Positions 37,174-49,200 of a DNA stretch of 64,000 nucleotides are shown piece by piece. Position numbers and translations under genes: made by a program. The stretch's first letter is position 1. Each line of letters begins with the position of its first letter. Below the pieces are notes generated by a model. The model was given only the letters and a program-made list of their open reading frames with translations. It was not told where the DNA came from and searched no databases. Source of the stretch: Novosphingobium acidiphilum DSM 19966 (GTDB lineage Bacteria > Pseudomonadota > Alphaproteobacteria > Sphingomonadales > Sphingomonadaceae); assembly GCF_000429005.1 (NCBI RefSeq), contig NZ_AUBA01000012.1, forward strand, positions 58,845 to 122,844. The letters run 5' to 3'.

Positions 37174-37190
37174 GTTATTTACAGAATAAC
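37174..37190. promoter_or_regulatory. Inverted repeat upstream of the T1SS operon
   Basis: GTTATT (37174-37179) and AATAAC (37185-37190) are perfectly inverted around TACAG, in an AT-rich stretch 57 bp before the channel start and downstream of the giant gene's terminator. A regulator site or part of the promoter. A possible -10 TATGAC lies closer to the gene on the minus strand, but I could not fix the promoter. Confidence 0.4.
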
Positions 37191-37246
37191 GCGCGATCCA
37201 TTTACCGGCACACCGGTCGTGCCGATCGTTTCTTCGCCAATCGGGG

Positions 37247-37278
37247 AAAAGTGACGCAGCGCCCCCGCACTGCGTCAC
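37247..37278 (-). terminator. Rho-independent terminator of the giant adhesin-like gene
   Basis: GTGACGCAG (37251-37259) pairs with CTGCGTCAC (37270-37278), a perfect 9-bp stem with a 10-nt loop. The AAAA at 37247-37250 gives a U-run on the minus strand. It begins 10 bp after the giant gene's stop codon, so that gene and the T1SS operon are separate transcripts. Confidence 0.85.
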
Positions 37279-37288
37279 GTAACAATGT

Positions 37289-40200
37289 TTAACCAATGAT
37301 GTGGGAAGAGGTCAGGCTGCCCAGTTGTTCGTAGTTGACCCCGTGCAGCACGGCCAGTTCGGTCAATGTCCCGGCGGTCACGTGGTGCGATCCATTGTCG
37401 CGCCACAGATAGACATCGGTGTTGCCCGAACCGTCTTCGATCAGGATCAGTTCGGCCGCACCGGTGGTGCCGTTCAGCGCCGTGGCCAGGTGGTTGTTGA
37501 TCGAATGCGTGCCGTTCGTGTTGAACGCGGCGGCAACCGCCGACGCGCCGCTGGTGGCAAAGTCGCTAAAGACCAGCACTTCATCGTTGCCCAACGCCGC
37601 CGCCGTGTAGGTGTTGGCATCGAACAACTGGATGTCGTGGACCACATAGTTCGTGCCCGCGGTGTGGTGCATGGTGGTATCAAGCGCGCTGAAATTCAGC
37701 GTATCCCCGGTCCCGTCCTGCGCAATCGTAAAGCCGTCGACGATAAAGTCGTTGGCGCTGCCCGAGAACACCAGCGTATCGCCAGGCACCGTGTCGGTGG
37801 CCGCAGCCGTGCCGATATCGGTTGACGGATCATAGGTACCCGCCGGTTTGCCCTGCGACATGTCGATCAGATCGCCATGCCCGTTGCCGGTAAAGGTGTC
37901 GGCAAAGTTGGTGCCGGTCAGCGTATAGCCGCTGTGTCCGGTGGTGGCGTCGACGATGTTGACCCCGCCTGCGGTATCGGCGCCCCAGGTGATGCCGTTG
38001 GCCTGCGCCGCGGTCATCGTGGTGGTGCCCGAAGCCAGGTTGACCGCGTTGAAGCCCTGCAGATCGGTGGTGGCGGCCATCGTGCCCGAATTGTCGAACG
38101 TCAGGATCGCTGCACCGCTGCCGGTAAACGCGGTCTGGTACGAGAAGTCATAGGCCACGGTGACATCGCCATGCAGCACATTGGCATTGCCGGTCAGAGA
38201 CATGCCCCCCTCGACAATGGCATTGCCCGACAATTGCGCCGCGGTCAGATCGAAGGTCTGGCCATCGATGACCGTTGCCACCCCATAGGCATGCGCCGAT
38301 GTCGTCTGGAAGATATCCGACGCCCCGATCATGCCGTTGTCCGTGCTGCCGGCGGTGATCTGCGTAACATCCAGAGTCGTGACATTGAGCAGGCCGTTCA
38401 GCGTCAGGCCGTCGGCATTGCCGGTCAGCACCAATTCGCCACCATAGAGGCCGTTGACGGTATGGGTCGACAACACCGAGGCCGCCGAGGTCAGCGTCTG
38501 CCCGGTTCCGACAGCGACAGTCGTCGATGCCAGACCAAGATTGGTGTTGCTGTCGAACGTGGCGCTGGTGCTGAACCACACCGTGGTGTCGGCAACCGCG
38601 TCATGCGACAGGTCGAATGGGCCAGGCGTCGAGGTATTCACCTCAATATCGACGTGGCCCGAACCCGTCAGGGAAAGCCCGTTGGCCTGATCCGACCTTA
38701 CGTCCAGCCCGCCACCAACATTTTCCACGCTATTCGCGAACACGAGCTCCACCGAAGCCGCGACATCGCGAAGCGCAACGGCGCTGACAATGTCACCGGT
38801 AATCACCAGCGAGCCGCTGCCCAGTACCGTCAGGCCGTTTCCGTTGCCCAACTCGCCTGCGGTAACCAGCAGTTGCTGACCCGTTTGCAGTGTCGGGATG
38901 GAAAGGGCGTGTCCCGATCCATCGCCCAGGTCACCACCATAAACGCCGATGCCCTGCATATTGGTCAGATCGATATTGGTCGTCACACCGGCCAGCGACA
39001 CGTTCGAGGTCAGCGCATTGCCATTGCCGTCGTTTTCGAGAACCAGCGTGCCTGCCCCGGTCAGGATCAGGCCATCGGCCTCTGCCGCGGTGACCACCAG
39101 GTTTTGCCCGGCGCCAAAGCTGCCGATCGAGATCACATCGCCATTGCCATCGACAAACGTGTTGGCTGTGGTGCCCGCGGTTACCGCCACATGCGTCAGA
39201 TCGATGTTGGCGGCCACGTTTTCCAGATGGACCGCACCGCTGATCGCGCCACCCAGCGCGACAGTGCCGGTATCCTGGTTGTAGTTCTGACCGGTGGTAA
39301 CGGTCAGGCCAGTGGCCTGTGCACCGGTCATGGTCAGCGTGGCATTTTCAACGTCGACCCCGCTGGCGAACTGCAACGCAACCGAGCTGGCCACATGGGT
39401 CAGGTCGGTATCGGCAGCGATCGTACCATCGATCGCCAGCGTGCCGCCGGTCGATGCCGACAGGTCGATCGCGCCGCTGCCCGCCAGTTCGGAACTGTTC
39501 ACCGTCAGGGTCTGGCCCGCGACCAGCGCCATGGCGTCGATCGTGCCGGTGCCATCGGTGAACAGGCCGGATGCGTTCACCGTCACCGCCAGGTTGGTCA
39601 GGTCGATATTGGCACTGATCCCGCCAAGGTTGGCGCCGGTGGGAGCCAACGTCCCGCCATTGACATTGATGATGCGCACGGTGCCGGTCTTGGTGCCGGT
39701 GGCATCGCTGGTGGCGTTGATCCCCGTGGCTTCGGCCGCCGAAACCACCAGCGTGCTGCTGTTGGTCACTGCGATCGAGGCGCCGTGGGCGTCGGCGAAA
39801 TGGATCGCCGCGCCGGTGACATTGCTCAGATCCAGCGTGTCGCCGGTGGCCAGATCACCTGTCACCGCCAGGGTCGAGCCGGCCACGCCGGTCAACGCCA
39901 GGCCCGTCGCGCCCGTCAGTTCTGTGGCGGTCGCGGTCAGCGTCTGGCCCGATTGCAGCGTGGGCAGCGTCAGCGAACCCGGGCCATCGGCCAGGATGCC
40001 GTTGCCGTCGACAAACAGCAGGCCCAGATGCGTCACGTCGATATTGGCGGCAACATTCGACAGGTCGGTGGTGCCATACAGCGAACCGCCCGTGGCGTTG
40101 TCGACAACAACCACCGTGCCGGTGTCGACGCCCGCATTGACCCCGCTCAGGATCGTCTGGCCCGACAGCTGCATCGACTTGATCGTCAGCGTGGCATCGG

Positions 40201-43200
40201 CGGTGCTGGTGCCGACCTGGACATTGGCGCCGGTGTCCTGGCTAAAGACCACCGCCACACCATCGCCCAGTGCCGACAGGTCAACGCTGCTGGCGATATC
40301 GCCGGCGATATTGACTGTGCCCAAACCGGCAATCGCCGCCGCATGCCCGGCCATTTCGGTGGCCGTAACCAGCAGCGTCTGGCCGGTGGTCAATGTCGGC
40401 AGCGTGATCGCACCGGTGCCGTCGGCCAATGTGCCGCCGGTGTTGGCGGTCACACCCGCCAGCGCGGTCAGATCGATGTTCGCGCTGATCCCGCTCAGGT
40501 CAATCGCATGGTCGATATGCCCATCGGCCATATCGACCAGCGCCAGCGTGCCGGTGTTCAATTGGCTGCCATCGAGCGCGCTGGTGATCGTCTGGCCGGA
40601 CACCGCGTCCGCCTTGATCGTCAGCGTGGCATCGTTGCCATTCGTTCCGATCTGGCTGGCGATCGATACCACCATGCTATCACCCAGGCCCGCCAAGTTG
40701 ATGCTGTTGCTGATCGCGCCTTCGACATTCAGCGTGCCGGTTCCGGCCAGCGTCAGCGCCGATCCGGTCAACTGGGTGGCCAGCACCGACACCGTCTGCG
40801 CGGCGCCTGTCGTGCCAAAGGTGATTTCGTCGCTGCCGATGGCAAGATTGTGGCTGCTGTCGATCGCCACGCCCGACAGCTGGGTCAGATCGACGCTGGC
40901 GCCGATCGTGCCCAGGCTGACGCTGGCGGCGGGTGCGCCTTCAAGCACCACTGTGCCGCCGCCGTTCGACGAAACAACCAGCCCGCCTGCGTTGGTGATA
41001 TTCAGGTCGATCACATCGCCGGTGGTCAGCGCGATGCCCGCGCCGCCGCCGAATTCGACCGCGACGCCCTGCAGCGCGGTCAGATTGACCAGGTCGTTCG
41101 CAGCGGCAGTGCCGGTAACATTCAGCATCGAGCCGGTCTGACCCGACAGCGCCAGCCCGCTGACGCCCGCCACGGCATCGACCGCGACATCCAGCGTCTG
41201 CCCCGATTGCAGCGTCGGCAGCGTGATCGCCCCCGAGCCGTCGGCCAGATTGCCGCTGCCGTTGACCGACAGGTTGCGCAGCTGGGTCAGGTCGATGTTG
41301 GCCGCGATATTGGCCAGATTGATATTGCCGCCAAGAGTATGGGTTATCGCCATATCGACCACGGCAACCGTGCCGGTGTCGACATTGCTGCTGTTCTGGG
41401 CGCTGCCAACCGTCTGACCGGTGATCTGGCCCGACTTGATCGTCAGCGTGGCAGCGGCCGAGGCCGTGCCCACCATGACATGCGCGCCGGCGTCATGGCT
41501 GAATGCCACCGTCATGCCATCATCGAGCATCGACAGGTCGACACTGGCGGCGATGTCGCCGGCAATGTTCACCGTTCCGGTACCCGGCATGGTCAGCGCG
41601 CCGCCGGTCAGTTCGGCGGCCGTCGCAAACAGCGTCTCACCCGAGGCGAGCGCGGTTACGAAGAGGTAGCCGTTGCTGTCTGCCAGATAGCCCGAACCGT
41701 TGACGGTCAGACCCGTAAGCTGGGTGACATCGATATTGGTAGAGATGTAGCCCAGGTAGTCAGGCCCGCCGATCGTATGGTCGGCAGAATCGATCAGCAC
41801 GATCGTGCCGGTATCGTTGCCATTGGTATCGACGCCGCTGGCAATGCTCAGACCCGACAGCTGGGCCGCCTTGATCGTCAAAGTCGCGGCCTGCGTTGCG
41901 GTGCCGAGGAACGTGTTTGCCAAAGGCGCAAAGTGCGAGAACGCAACCGTTACGCCATCGCCCAACCCGCTCAGGTCGACGCTTGAGTTCATCACGCCTT
42001 CGATGCTCAGCGTACCCGAACCGGTCAGCGCCAGGGCATGGCCGGTCAGTTCGGCGCCGGTCGCAAACAGCGTCTGCCCCGATGCCAGCGTACCCAGCGT
42101 GATCGCGCCGGTGCTGTCGGCCAGTTTGCCCGTGCTGTTGACCGTCACACCCGACAGGGCGCTGAGGTCGATATTTGCCGAAATGCTGGCAAGGTTGACC
42201 GCGCCGCCCAGCGCGCCGACCAGATCCACCGTGCCGGTGTGGTCGGTGCTGGTCACGGTGATGCCGCTGGCCAGGGGCGATGCGATTTCCAGCGCGCCGG
42301 TCTGGCTCAGGTCAAGCCCGGTGCCGCCGTTGAAGGTGATCGTAACCGCACTGCCCACGCTGGTCAGGTTGATCGTGCCGGCATGGTTCAGGTTGCCGGT
42401 CACGTTCAGCGCACTGCCCGTCACGCCCGCCAGGGCAAAGGCATTGCCGGTCAGCAGGTTGGCCGCCACGGTCAGCGTCTGGCCCGCGGTCAGCGTGCCC
42501 AGCGTGACGGTGTTGCCGCTGGCGGTTTCCTGCAGCACGCCCGATCCGTTGATCGCCAGACCCGCAAGCTGGGTCAGATCGATGTTGGCGGCGATATGGC
42601 TGAGGTCGATCGCGCTGCCCAGCACGCCGGTGCTCATGTCGGCGATCACCACGGTGCCCTTGTCCGCGCCCAGCGCGGTCTGGGTGGTGGTAACCGTGCG
42701 ACCGGTGATCGCGGCGGCCTTGACCGTCAGGGTATAGACCCCGTTGATCGACACGTTTGACCCGGCATCATGGCTGAAGCTGATCGTGACATTGTCGCCG
42801 ACATTGCTCAGATCGACGCTGTTGGCCAGATCGCCCTCGATATTGAGGATGCCGCCGGTCGATGTGGCCAGGTTGATCGTGCCCCCGGCCAGTTCGGTCG
42901 ACGCCAGCGACAGCGTCTGGCCGGTGGCCAGCACCGGCAGGCTGATGGTGTCGCTGCCGTCGGTCAGGACGCCCGCGCTGACCCCGACATGGGTCAGTGC
43001 CGACAGATCCAGATTGGCCGCAACGCCCGACAGATCGAGGTTGGCGGTCAGATGGCCCGACGCACCGGGGTTGTCCTTGACCGCAATCGTGCCGGTGTAA
43101 GACCCGCTGCTGGTGCCGCTGGAGAAATTGACCCCGGCGGCGAGTTCGGCCGCCGACACGGTCAGCGTGGCACCCGAAACCAGCACGGTGCGCGCAGCAC

Positions 43201-46200
43201 CCGCGCTGTTGACGAATTCAACCGTGACGTTGGTCGACACGCCGCTGATATCGACGTTGCCGCTGGTCACATCGCCTTCGATGTAAAGCTTGCTGCCGGC
43301 CGCGCCGTTGATCGCGGGGGCGCCGACCAGTTCGTTGGCGGCAACCCACAGCGTCTGGCCCGATGCCAGTGTCGGCAGCGTGATCGACGCGTTGGCATCG
43401 CCGAATTTCGAGGTGACGGTGTTGTACGCGACACCCGCCAGCCCGGCCAGATTGATGTCGGCGGTGACATGGCTGAGATCGACGGTCAGGCCGTGGGTGC
43501 CCAGCAGGTTCTGCGCCAGGCTGTCATCGACCAGCACCAGCGTGCCGGTGCCCGCACCCAGGATATATTGTCCGCTGGCCTGCGCACCCTTCATCGTCAG
43601 CACTGCGCCCGAGGTCAGCGTGATCTGGTTGCCGCTGTTGATGCTGTTCGAATCGTTGGCATCGGCGAACGAGATCGAGATGTTGTCGCCGACCTGGGTC
43701 AGATCGATACTGGCAGCGGTGTTGCCTTCGATATCGAGCACGCTGTGCACCGAACCGCCCAGATAGAGCGCATTGCCGACCATCTGCGACGACAGCACCG
43801 ACAGCTTCTGATAGCCGACCAGCGCCCAGTTGTTGTTGTTGTAGTTGTTGTCGATCTGGTTGCCCGAAGCATCGCCAAACTGGTTTGAGCTGTTAACGGT
43901 GATCCCGGTCACCTGGGTCAGGTCGATATTGGCCCCGATCGCAGACAGATCGGTGTTGGCCGCCAACGCGCCGACCAGCACGACATTGCCCGAAATCGCC
44001 TGGAACTGCGTCGAGCTTTGCACCGACAGACCAGTGGCCTGGGTGGGCGTCATGGTCATCGTGTTGTTGGTCAGCGTCAGCGAACTCGACGTGATGCCGC
44101 CGCTGACGGTGGGGTTGAATTCCACCGTGATGGCGCTGGCGATACCCAGCAGGTTGATCGCGCCCATGCCGCTGGTCAGATTGCCGCCCAGCACCAGCGT
44201 GCTGCCCGCAGCGCCGTTCAGCGTCAGTTCGCCATAGCCGATCTGCGACAGGTTCAGATCGACCGACTGGCCGCTGATCAGCGTTGGCAGCGACACATAT
44301 TTGTGGCTGGCGCCGCTGGCCTGCAACACGCTGCCGCTCTGCACGCTGTTGCTCAGCGTCAGTTCGGACGCCCCGGTAAGGTTCAGGCTGGCGGTGATCG
44401 CGGTCAGGTCGACATGCGTGGCCGAACCGAGGTTGCCCATGCCGTTCGAGAAATCGATCGTGCCAGTGCCGGTCACGGCAAAGCCGCTCGACTGATCGAG
44501 GCGGATGTACAACGTGCCCGCGGTGCCGAGGTTGAGATGGCTCAGCCCGTTGCTGTAGTTGATTTCGATCGCGACATTGCTGCCGATCCCGGTGACGTTG
44601 AGCGCATTGGCGTTGGTGTTGCTGTCAAAATCGCCGTGCGCGATGAGCATCGCGGTATGCCCGCTGACCGGGCTGCCCGCGTTGATCGTCAAACCTGCCG
44701 TGCCCGAAATCTGGTCGGTCAGGACGGTCAGGGTCTGCCCGACCGCAAGGTTGGGATTGAGCACGACCCAATGGCCGCCGGTGGCATCGTAGATCCAGTT
44801 TTGATAGACCCCGCCCATGAGGTAGTCCCAATAACCATTGTTATAGGCCACATAGACGTTGCTGCCACCCAACTGCGTCAGGTCGATATTGGCGGTTACA
44901 CCGTCCAGATAGACGCTGGACGTATCAAACCCGCCGATGACCTGAACCGATGCAGTGCTGTAATTGTTCAGCTTGGTCAGATATCCCGCATAAGTCTGAT
45001 TGGCGCGCAATTTCACCGTTACGCCATCGGCAATGGTGTCGGTAAACTGGTTGAAATAGTTGCCGTAATATTCGCGATAATAGGTCGCCTGGAAATTGTT
45101 GGTCGCACTGAAATAGACCGCGAAAGTCGGGCTCCATGTGGTCAGATCGACGTTCTGGGTGATCGATCCATCGATCACCAGATCGCCGGTGCCGACCAGC
45201 CCGCCGGTGCCGCTGGTGCGATCGGCCGCAATCGGATCGATCAGGCTGTTGGACCCGGCCCCGCCGTTAAGCTGGCTGAAGGTTGCTTCCAGCGTCTGGC
45301 CGGCGAAGGTCGGCAACAACACCTTGTCGCCGGCGCTGTCTTCGAAATAGCCGTCGGCATTGTTGAACGCGATCGCATTTCCGCTCAGCGACGTGCTGTT
45401 CGCGTCGCCATAGGCCAGCGAGATATCGACCCAATCGTTGATCGAACCCAGCGGCAGCGTTGTCGCATACGTGGTCTGCGTCAGGTCCACCGTGCCGGTC
45501 ATGCCGGTGATGCCGATGCTGCCGCCGCTGTAACGGCCATCCATCACCACGCCGCTGGCCACACTGCCCGCCATCACCAATTGCGTGCCCCGATCGAGCA
45601 GCAGGTGATCGACGCCGAACGCGCCCGAATAGTGAATCACACCGTTGCCCTGCGAGAATTCGAGCGTAACCACGCTGGCGTGGATCTGCGTGAAGTTGGC
45701 GCTGATCGCACCGTTTTGCACCAGCTGCTGGACGTTTTCGACCAGCACCTGGCCGTTGCCGAATTCCAGATGCAGGTTGCCCGCTTCACCGCCGCTGAGC
45801 GTCAGCAGCTGATCGGCATTGGGGCTGGTCGGCAGCGCCATGTACAGATCGTCAAACCCGGTCAGCGTCGGATCGGCCACGGTATAGGCCGATCCGCCCT
45901 GGCCGTTGTAGGTCAGGTTTTCCAGATCGATGCTGGTGGTGATCTGCGTCAGATTGGCTTCGGTGCTGCCCGTGGGCAGGTTGCCATAGACATAGACGGT
46001 GTTGGTGCCGTTGCCGGTGATGTCCTGGTTGCTGACCTGGGTGGCGTAGATATACAGGTTCGAACTGCCGCCCAGATTGAACACGCCGTTGGTGCCGCTT
46101 TCGGCGGTACGCGTTACCAGCGCACCTTCGGTCACACTGCCGCCGTTGGGCGCAACCAGCACGTTCTGCACGCCATCCTGGAAGCTGAGCTGCACCGCCT

Positions 46201-49200
46201 GATTGATGTTCAACGTATTCAGGCTGCTGTTCGCGGCGATATTGCCCACGATATAGACGGTGCCGGGCGTGCTGTCGTTGGCGTTGGTCACCGTGCGACC
46301 GTTGGCCTGCGTGGTGTTCAGGATCAGGCCCGCGCCTGCACCCAGCACGAAATTGTCACCCGTGCTGTTCGAACCCGAAGCCGTGCCCGAGAACGTGTGC
46401 CAATAGTTGTTGTAGCTGTTCTGACCCAGCTGGGTCAGGTCGATCATGTCGCCGTTGGGCACCAGATTGCTGATGTAGATCCAGTACTGCCCGTTCGAGG
46501 CCACGCCATTGACTTGCGCGATATTGAACCACGCACCCGGGTTGGTGTTCGAATTGATGGTGTTGTTGACGAAATTGACCGGGACCGAAATCGTGGTCAG
46601 ATCGTAGAAATACCCCCAGTTGAAATTGCCGTTGATCAGCACCGAGCCGGTGCCGTCGGGCGAAGTGATCAGCTTGTTGGTCGCTTCAAGCGGGGTCATT
46701 TCGAGCACCGCATTGGCGCTGAGCACGAAATTCGACACCGAGGTATAGGCCACCGGATCGGCTGCGGATGTCAGGTCGGTGGTGTTGCTGCCGGTGGTCG
46801 AACCCGAACCGGCAACATCGACCTGCAGCGTCTGCGTGCCATTGCCGCCATAGGCCGAGAACCCGCCCGAACCCTGGCTGTTGACCGAGATGGTCATCGT
46901 ATCGGCCGCGGTTTCCGCTGCATTCAGGCCGGTGGCGCGGCTGCCGCCGTTGTTGATGTAGAAATAGACCGTCTGCCCCGGGGTCATCGTCGTGGTGAAC
47001 GTGCCCGATGCGATCCCGCCCTGGTCAAGGTTTACGCCCCAGCCAGAGTTGGGGCCATTAACCCCAAGGTTGTCCTGGCTGTAATTGGCATTGTACAAAA
47101 TCTGCGTGCCGGTGCCAAAGCCCGAGGTCCACCCTGGGTAATAGCTGTTTTCGCCATAGTTGTTCGACTGCACCGTGATGTTGAAGGTCACGATGCCATA
47201 GCTGGTGGCGGTGTAGATATATTGCGTGTTGGTGCTGTCGGTGTTGGTGCCGGTGATCGTGAACGATCCGTTGGCATTGGCGGTGATCGACCCGTTGTTG
47301 TTGGTGTTGACCAGGCCCGCGGCCCAGGCGGTTGCACTCAACGGCAACGTGGATGCCACGCGCGCCAGATCGACGCTGGCCGACAGCGCGGTGCCGGCAA
47401 CGCTGGGGTTGGCTTCGAGCAGAATCGTCGAATAGGTCCCGGTGGTGGCGATACCATTGGCCTGGGTCGGCGTCATGGTGACCGTGATCGGGCTGGACTG
47501 GGTCCCGCTGATATCCACCACGCCCTTGCTGCCCGCATCGTTCTTCGTGGCATCGCCCGCATCATAGAACGACAGCGTCAGCTGGGTGTTGGTCGCCAGA
47601 TAGCGCAGATCGACGCTGCCGGTCAGATTGCCTTCGATATCGATCGCGCCGGCGCCCGAAACCGACAGCTGGTTGCTGCCGATCAGTTCGCCCTGGCTGA
47701 GGAATACGGTCTGGTTGTTCTGCAGGACCAGCGCGCCATTGGCGCCGGTGCTGTCGATATACCCGTTCGCATCCGACAGCACGCCCTGGCTGTTGACGGT
47801 CAGGTCCAGATTGCTGAGGTCGATATTGGCAGTGATGTGCGAAATGTCGATCGCACCGGTGCTTGCCGCCAGCGCCTCAAGACCATTGGTCACGGTGCCG
47901 CGGCCATGGACCACAACCGTGCCATAATTGGCCGACACGTTCGACGCGCCGGTCAGCGATTGGCCGGTGATCTGGTCGCTATAGGCGATCAGGCTGGCGC
48001 CTGCCGCCAGTGCTGCGGTGCCCAGACCGGTTTCGGCGCCATCGCGGAAATTGACCGCAACGCCCGTGCCCACACCGCGCAGATCGATCGATTTGGCGAT
48101 GTCGGTCTGGATATTGATCGCAGCACCCGTGCCCCCCAGCGTGATGCCGTGGGTGCCGGCGATTTCGGCCGTGGTCACGCTGAGCGTGCGTCCGGTCGCC
48201 ATCGTAGCGGGCAGTGCGACCGTATAGGTCGTGGTGGTGGTCTGGTTGCCGACGACCGCCGAAGTGGCCGAAAAGCGGATGTTGCCGCTCGAATCGGTGC
48301 CTTGGCCCGCCACATTGGTCAGGTCGATATTGCCCTGGATGTGCGACAGGTCTTCGCCCCCGGTGGCCATGGCGACGATCGCCCCGGCTACCAGCTGTGT
48401 CACCGATGGCGACAGCGCCGCGATATTGGTCGCCGTGTCGTTCATGCTGGCCAGGGTCGTCACACCGGTGTTGGTGACACCGCTGGTGACATCCAGCGCC
48501 TGCTGCGCGGTGACCGTGTTGGTCACGGTGATATTGGTCGCATTGCTGAGGAATGTCTTGCTGCCGCTGGTGCTGGTCAGCGCGGCTTCGATATTCTGGA
48601 TCGTGTCCGAGATCGAATAGACGAACGCCTTGGTAAAGCTGAGCAGTTCCACCGCCTGTGCCGCGGTGACGGTGCCTGTTGCCACGACCTGGCCGGTCAC
48701 ATGGCTCAACAGCGCGTTGGTGAAATTGTTCAGAATGTTGGCAACGGTATCGACCACCGAGAAATTGAACACGGTGTTGGGGTAATTTGCAGCCATCGTC
48801 GCGATGCGCGCGCCGGCGGCGGCATTGGCCGCACCGACAATGCCGTTGATCGTGTCGGTGACGTTGAACGCACCCGGCACGAAATTGGGCAGATCGGGGT
48901 AATCGCCGAAATAGTTGTCGCCATCCTGGATATAGGCGTTGCCGTTCCAGCGGGTTTCAAAGCTGTTGGTCCCGCCGCTGTACCAGCCGCTCCAGCCTTG
49001 CAGCGCAGCAATATCCGCGGCGCTGTCATAGACCGACCACAGGATCTGTTTGCCGGTCTGCTGTTCAAGCTGTGCCAGCGTGATCGCCTGCGCCACGGTC
49101 GCGCCATTGGTCACGGTGATATAACCGTTGACCTTTGACAGGTAATAGCTGCCCGCGTTGATCACGTTCTGCGCGGTGTCGGAGAAATTGCTGAGCGAAT

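Noticed and set aside
44018..49138. 1,706-codon open frame on the plus strand opposite the giant gene
   Set aside because: Composition is Arg/Gln/Asp/His-rich without recognisable domains. It exists because the sense codons of the high-GC repetitive gene rarely give stops in the antisense frame. The same applies to 37877-41986, 53123-56899, 56927-58828 and 59249-63610.
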